9,068 nt of DNA, taken from NCBI GenBank assembly GCA_027451645.1, contig DAIDIX010000055.1, positions 1-9,068 of the forward strand, in the 5' to 3' direction. Numbering within the stretch: the first letter of the stretch is position 1; each line of letters starts with the position of its first letter. Both the position numbers and the translations under genes were made by a program. The notes under the pieces are model-generated. The model was not told the origin of the DNA and ran no database searches. It saw only the letters and a program-made list of their open reading frames with translations. The stretch is from Candidatus Dormiibacterota bacterium (lineage in GTDB: Bacteria; Chloroflexota; Dormibacteria; Aeolococcales; Aeolococcaceae). Positions 7,801 through 9,068 of this stretch are shown piece after piece.

Positions 7801-7894
7801 GCATTGTCGAGAAGACACCAACAACGATGACCAGGAGTGCGAGAAGGATGACAACGGAACGGTGTCGAATGCTCCACGAAACGAGATGGGTCAC
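4859..7894 (-). CDS. RND-superfamily efflux permease (HAE1/SwrC-like, adaptor-independent type)
   Basis: This is a cation-gradient-driven exporter of lipophilic compounds in the cytoplasmic membrane; the substrate is unknown. The 1011-residue product has the RND plan: a first membrane helix (about 13-30), a porter domain with FPEELLPNIAFPDV, five helices (about 336-487), a seventh helix (about 518-536), a second porter domain, and five C-terminal helices (about 842-995). Asp399-Asp400 in VGRVVDDAIVV is the proton-relay pair of helix 4. The Lys of helix 10 found in AcrB is replaced (IGIVVSNSILLVDF), as in many monoderm members. No membrane-fusion or TolC gene is nearby. I chose the GTG at 7894-7892 because AGGAG lies six bases upstream; an earlier in-frame TTG at 7927 has no ribosome site. 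It lies downstream of the F420 reductase gene on the same strand, 71 bases away. Confidence 0.92.
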   Translation of the reverse strand: MTHLVSWSIRHRSVVILLALLVIVVGVFSTMQFPEELLPNIAFPDVVVITQAPGLSAQQVDSTVTQPLYDAVRGTTGISDITSTSSDGTSVLEITFDLSTDPTTDTHNIQAALQSVSLPSQAQPPTVNAVSLSATPIEYLAVTPRSGESLAKLGQYVNSTLLPSLSHAGGVSQVSTIGIPEENVIITVDPKSMLTDHVSTNALVNALRTNTLTGELGTIQEHQFQLGIDITPTPGLLSSLGDLRIQTTLGTTVPLASVASVTSVPNPAAGLAYYNGKPAISFSILKSLNANLISTVANINSVLKQSRADLGSENVHIIYQSAQDVQDSVNGLFHEALFGAILAMIVIFLFLFSVRATLVTVISLPTSILFALSLAHLANLTLNIMTMAGLTVAVGRVVDDAIVVLENIYRHYQAGETIQDAAISGTREVMNAIASSTLSTILVFAPIAVVGGIISSFFLSFSLIVGLALVASFFVAITLIPVLATLFLRSLHHRPGAKTLGERTTQPVLRGVMHRPLLQGAVLVIAAVLFLGTVPLGGKLPQQLIPPAKEKGMALSITLPSATTFQDTLTSVAPFSTALTNHVSGIATAELTVGGQEQAAGITITSPPNTARFTISLKASANVDASVAAVRNYAKEKFPEAVVSVQSFSFSPDAGAFQATLTAPTQALLDQQANLLKKYIAAQPHATDVVVSTSLNEPRIAATLNSSAVASTALTEQDIQSTLPYLLGHQEITSVANNGYAVPIYLGLTPSADPLGVISEVPLGSKLTPFGSVASFTSVLAPAAVERFNGQPSATIEATFTGSTGGNDALSLQHTLEKRTFPTGVAITFSGSSQSQLGSIFSNMGIAALVAIVLIFLLLVVFFGSLGVPVVILVALPLASIGALILMALTATPLGLPSLMGLLMLIGIVVSNSILLVDFIRQSQRTGIPVADAIIQAGTTRTRPILMTAVVTIAALLPLALGLSGGGALISQGLGTAVIGGLITSTLLTLIVVPTTFKVGHRLKHIRSKAS

Positions 7895-7900
7895 GGCGTG

Positions 7901-7905
7901 CTCCT
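7901..7905 (-). promoter_or_regulatory. Ribosome binding site AGGAG deciding the RND permease start
   Basis: On the - strand AGGAG lies six bases before GTG 7894-7892, an ideal spacing. It falls inside the longer frame that begins with TTG at 7927, so it decides between the two starts. The resulting protein begins VTHLVSWSIRHRS (the GTG being read as Met), just before the first membrane helix. Confidence 0.7.
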
Positions 7906-7965
7906 GGTAATTATCCCGGAAAGTCAATTAGCTGCAGGGTCAGTATCTCAAATTCGCATGTGACT

Positions 7966-8643
7966 TCATGAAGTAGGCAGGGTAATCCCGGTGATGTGGA
8001 TGCCTGCTGCAGTGTGATAGGTACGGTTCATGCGGATGAGGAGGTGGGTGAGTGATTCAGTGATGCGTGAATACTTCAGTGGGCCACCGTAGACTGCACG
8101 CAGTCCCGGGATGGCCTGGAGTACGGACTGCAGGACTTCCACGTTGTGGGGCTCGTCAGCAACAAGGATTGCATCCTGATTCACTGCACCAGTGCCTTCC
8201 AGGACAACATTGCTCACAGTGTGAAGCCCTGCAACGATACGGGATTGAGGAAGGAGCTGCTGTGCATGTTCTCCAGCACTTGGTGGAGCCTCCCTGAGGG
8301 GAAACGGAACTGCAGTGCTCAGTACGATTTTCTCCGCACATGCCTTCTGGAGAGGTGGAAGGAGCTCATCATAGGAGGACTCGGGAATGGCGAGGATGAC
8401 AATCGTTGCCTGTTTGCAGGCCTCCACGTTTGACATTCCACTCACGTGCAGCTTGTGTTCGCCTTCGGGATGGATTTCTCCAGCGAGTGACTCTGCAGAG
8501 GCTGCAGCAGTGGTGTTCGACCGTGATCCAATGACAATGGAGAATCCTGCATGAAGCAGCCTTCGTGCAAGGGAATGTCCGAGCTTTCCACTCCCTCCGA
8601 TGATGGCAATGACCATGTCGTCCGGAGTGTTCGGATGTGTCAT
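7966..8643 (-). CDS. npdG: F420-dependent NADP reductase (F420H2:NADP+ oxidoreductase)
   Basis: This enzyme moves hydride between NADP(H) and the deazaflavin cofactor F420 in the cytoplasm. The Rossmann motif reads IAIIGGSGKLG (12-22), and GSRS near 39-42 matches the NADP-phosphate-binding SRR region of Archaeoglobus Fno. Further matches are SGMSNVEACKQATIVILAIP, EKIVLSTAVPF, VAGLHTVSN, GGPLKYSRITESLTHLLI and the C-terminal AGIHITGI. The 225 residues compare with about 210-220 in the family. The start at 8643 is not secure: an in-frame ATG at 8616-8614 fits the family N terminus equally well, and neither has a strong ribosome site. The gene implies that the organism makes or takes up F420. 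It lies upstream of the RND permease and downstream of a possible small gene on the same strand. Confidence 0.88.
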   Translation of the reverse strand: MTHPNTPDDMVIAIIGGSGKLGHSLARRLLHAGFSIVIGSRSNTTAAASAESLAGEIHPEGEHKLHVSGMSNVEACKQATIVILAIPESSYDELLPPLQKACAEKIVLSTAVPFPLREAPPSAGEHAQQLLPQSRIVAGLHTVSNVVLEGTGAVNQDAILVADEPHNVEVLQSVLQAIPGLRAVYGGPLKYSRITESLTHLLIRMNRTYHTAAGIHITGITLPTS

Positions 8644-8675
8644 ACCAGCACGGTATCACAACGGAAAAGCTTCCC

Positions 8676-8861
8676 CTATCTCACCATGCCATGTGACCGG
8701 GCTCCCATGGAGCGCTGAAGGAGAAAATCAAGTCGTGTGAGGGCATCAGCACGACGTGCTGCCCGTTCGACATCAGTGGTGAGCTGACGATGGCGGAGAT
8801 ATCGTGCAATGCTTTTCTGTTCGCACTCATCGCTAGTCGGAAGGGACATGTATTCGTTCAT
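8676..8861 (-). CDS. Possible small charged protein of 61 residues, unrecognised
   Basis: An open frame runs from ATG 8861-8859 to TAG, 32 bases before the F420 reductase start on the same strand. The product begins MNEYMSLPTSDECEQK. Its second half is rich in Arg and Ala with regularly spaced Leu (LTTDVERAARRADALTRL), suggesting one or two helices. Codon choice (GCA, CTC, CTT, GAT, CGA) resembles the real genes around it. AAGGTG just before the ATG could act as a ribosome site, though its spacing is short. The frame stays open back to 8915, but the added residues look less protein-like. No family is recognised. If it is not a gene, bases 8644-9025 hold only promoters and leaders. Confidence 0.45.
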   Translation of the reverse strand: MNEYMSLPTSDECEQKSIARYLRHRQLTTDVERAARRADALTRLDFLLQRSMGARSHGMVR

Positions 8862-9025
8862 GCACCTTAGCGTAGGCAACGCAAAGGGACAGCTCCGGGA
8901 CAAAGGAGGGATCACTCCGGACAGGCTGCGGACAGTGTCACGATACGATCAACGTGTGGAGAGGAGTGGCGCTCTTGTATGCTGCAAGAAGAGCAATACT
9001 GGCAGTAGCGTGGAGGCAGGGTAGC
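8862..9025. promoter_or_regulatory. Intergenic region between the - strand cluster and sucC
   Basis: About 160 bases separate the start of the possible small gene from the sucC-like start, so the divergent promoters for both directions should lie here. I cannot identify a convincing -35/-10 pair. One weak inverted repeat, GCTCTT (8971-8976) with AAGAGC (8989-8994), has a 12-base loop and could be a hairpin or operator in the sucC leader. The + strand open frame here (8809-9024) has no protein-like features. Confidence 0.4.
9012..9016 (+). promoter_or_regulatory. Ribosome binding site GGAGG of the sucC-like gene
   Basis: A full GGAGG lies nine bases before the GTG at 9026, supporting that start codon even though only 14 complete codons of the gene are visible. 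Confidence 0.7.
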
Positions 9026-9068
9026 GTGAAGCTTCTCGAGTACCAAGCGAAAGAGCAATTGAAACGGT
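9026..9068 (+). CDS. sucC: Succinyl-CoA synthetase beta subunit, 5' end (partial)
   Basis: Fourteen complete codons are visible before the window ends. With GTG read as Met they give MKLLEYQAKEQLKR, which matches the characteristic start of succinyl-CoA (ADP- or GDP-forming) ligase beta subunits, M-x-L-x-EYQAK-x-L, the first strand and helix of the ATP-grasp domain. The enzyme converts succinyl-CoA plus phosphate and ADP or GDP to succinate and ATP or GTP. The gene points the same way as the methylmalonyl-CoA genes about 4.5 kb to the left and uses the product of their pathway. Other ATP-grasp acyl-CoA synthetases, such as malate-CoA ligase beta, begin similarly, so the exact substrate is inferred. 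Its sucD partner would lie beyond the window. Confidence 0.8.
   Translation, partial: MKLLEYQAKEQLKR

Noticed and set aside
7963..7974. Palindrome ACTTCATGAAGT at the end of the F420 reductase gene as a terminator
   Set aside because: It has no loop and no following T-run, and it overlaps the coding end of the gene; probably chance.

Overview
The window looks like part of a bacterial chromosome of intermediate GC content. Most genes with a settled start have Shine-Dalgarno-like sites, and several start with GTG. There are no phage, transposon, CRISPR, rRNA or tRNA signals. Three features point to a bacterium rather than an archaeon: a D-Ala-D-Ala dipeptidase of a bacterial type, an RND permease with no adaptor gene beside it, and bacterial-style ribosome sites. 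The split methylmalonyl-CoA mutase and the F420-dependent NADP reductase occur in archaea and also in Chloroflexota, Actinomycetota and some Bacillota relatives. A monoderm bacterium of that broad kind is the best guess; the phylum cannot be fixed from this window.

Left half (about 168-4470, + strand): four tightly packed genes encode methylmalonyl-CoA epimerase, the catalytic chain of a split methylmalonyl-CoA mutase, the carboxyltransferase subunit of propionyl-CoA carboxylase, and a VanX/DdpX-type dipeptidase. The first three carry propionyl-CoA through (S)- and (R)-methylmalonyl-CoA to succinyl-CoA. A + strand gene cut by the right edge (from 9026) starts like sucC, the beta subunit of succinyl-CoA synthetase, which would turn that product into succinate plus ATP or GTP. 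The cobalamin-binding mutase chain and the biotin carboxylase/biotin carrier subunit are not in the window.

Right half (about 4472-8861, - strand): in transcription order there is a possible 61-residue protein, an F420-dependent NADP reductase, a 1011-residue RND-superfamily permease, and then a broken glyoxalase/VOC-family gene. The broken gene begins in an ATGA overlap with the permease stop. It carries two frameshifts and one nonsense codon, and it exactly fills what otherwise looks like a 390-base gene-free gap.

The first 84 bases may hold the 5' end of a divergent membrane protein gene (weak). A perfect GGGAAT-G-ATTCCC palindrome lies between it and the epimerase gene. I do not see a clearly new biological system. 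The observations most worth a second look are the decayed VOC gene, the shortened mutase N terminus, and the dipeptidase riding in a propionate operon.
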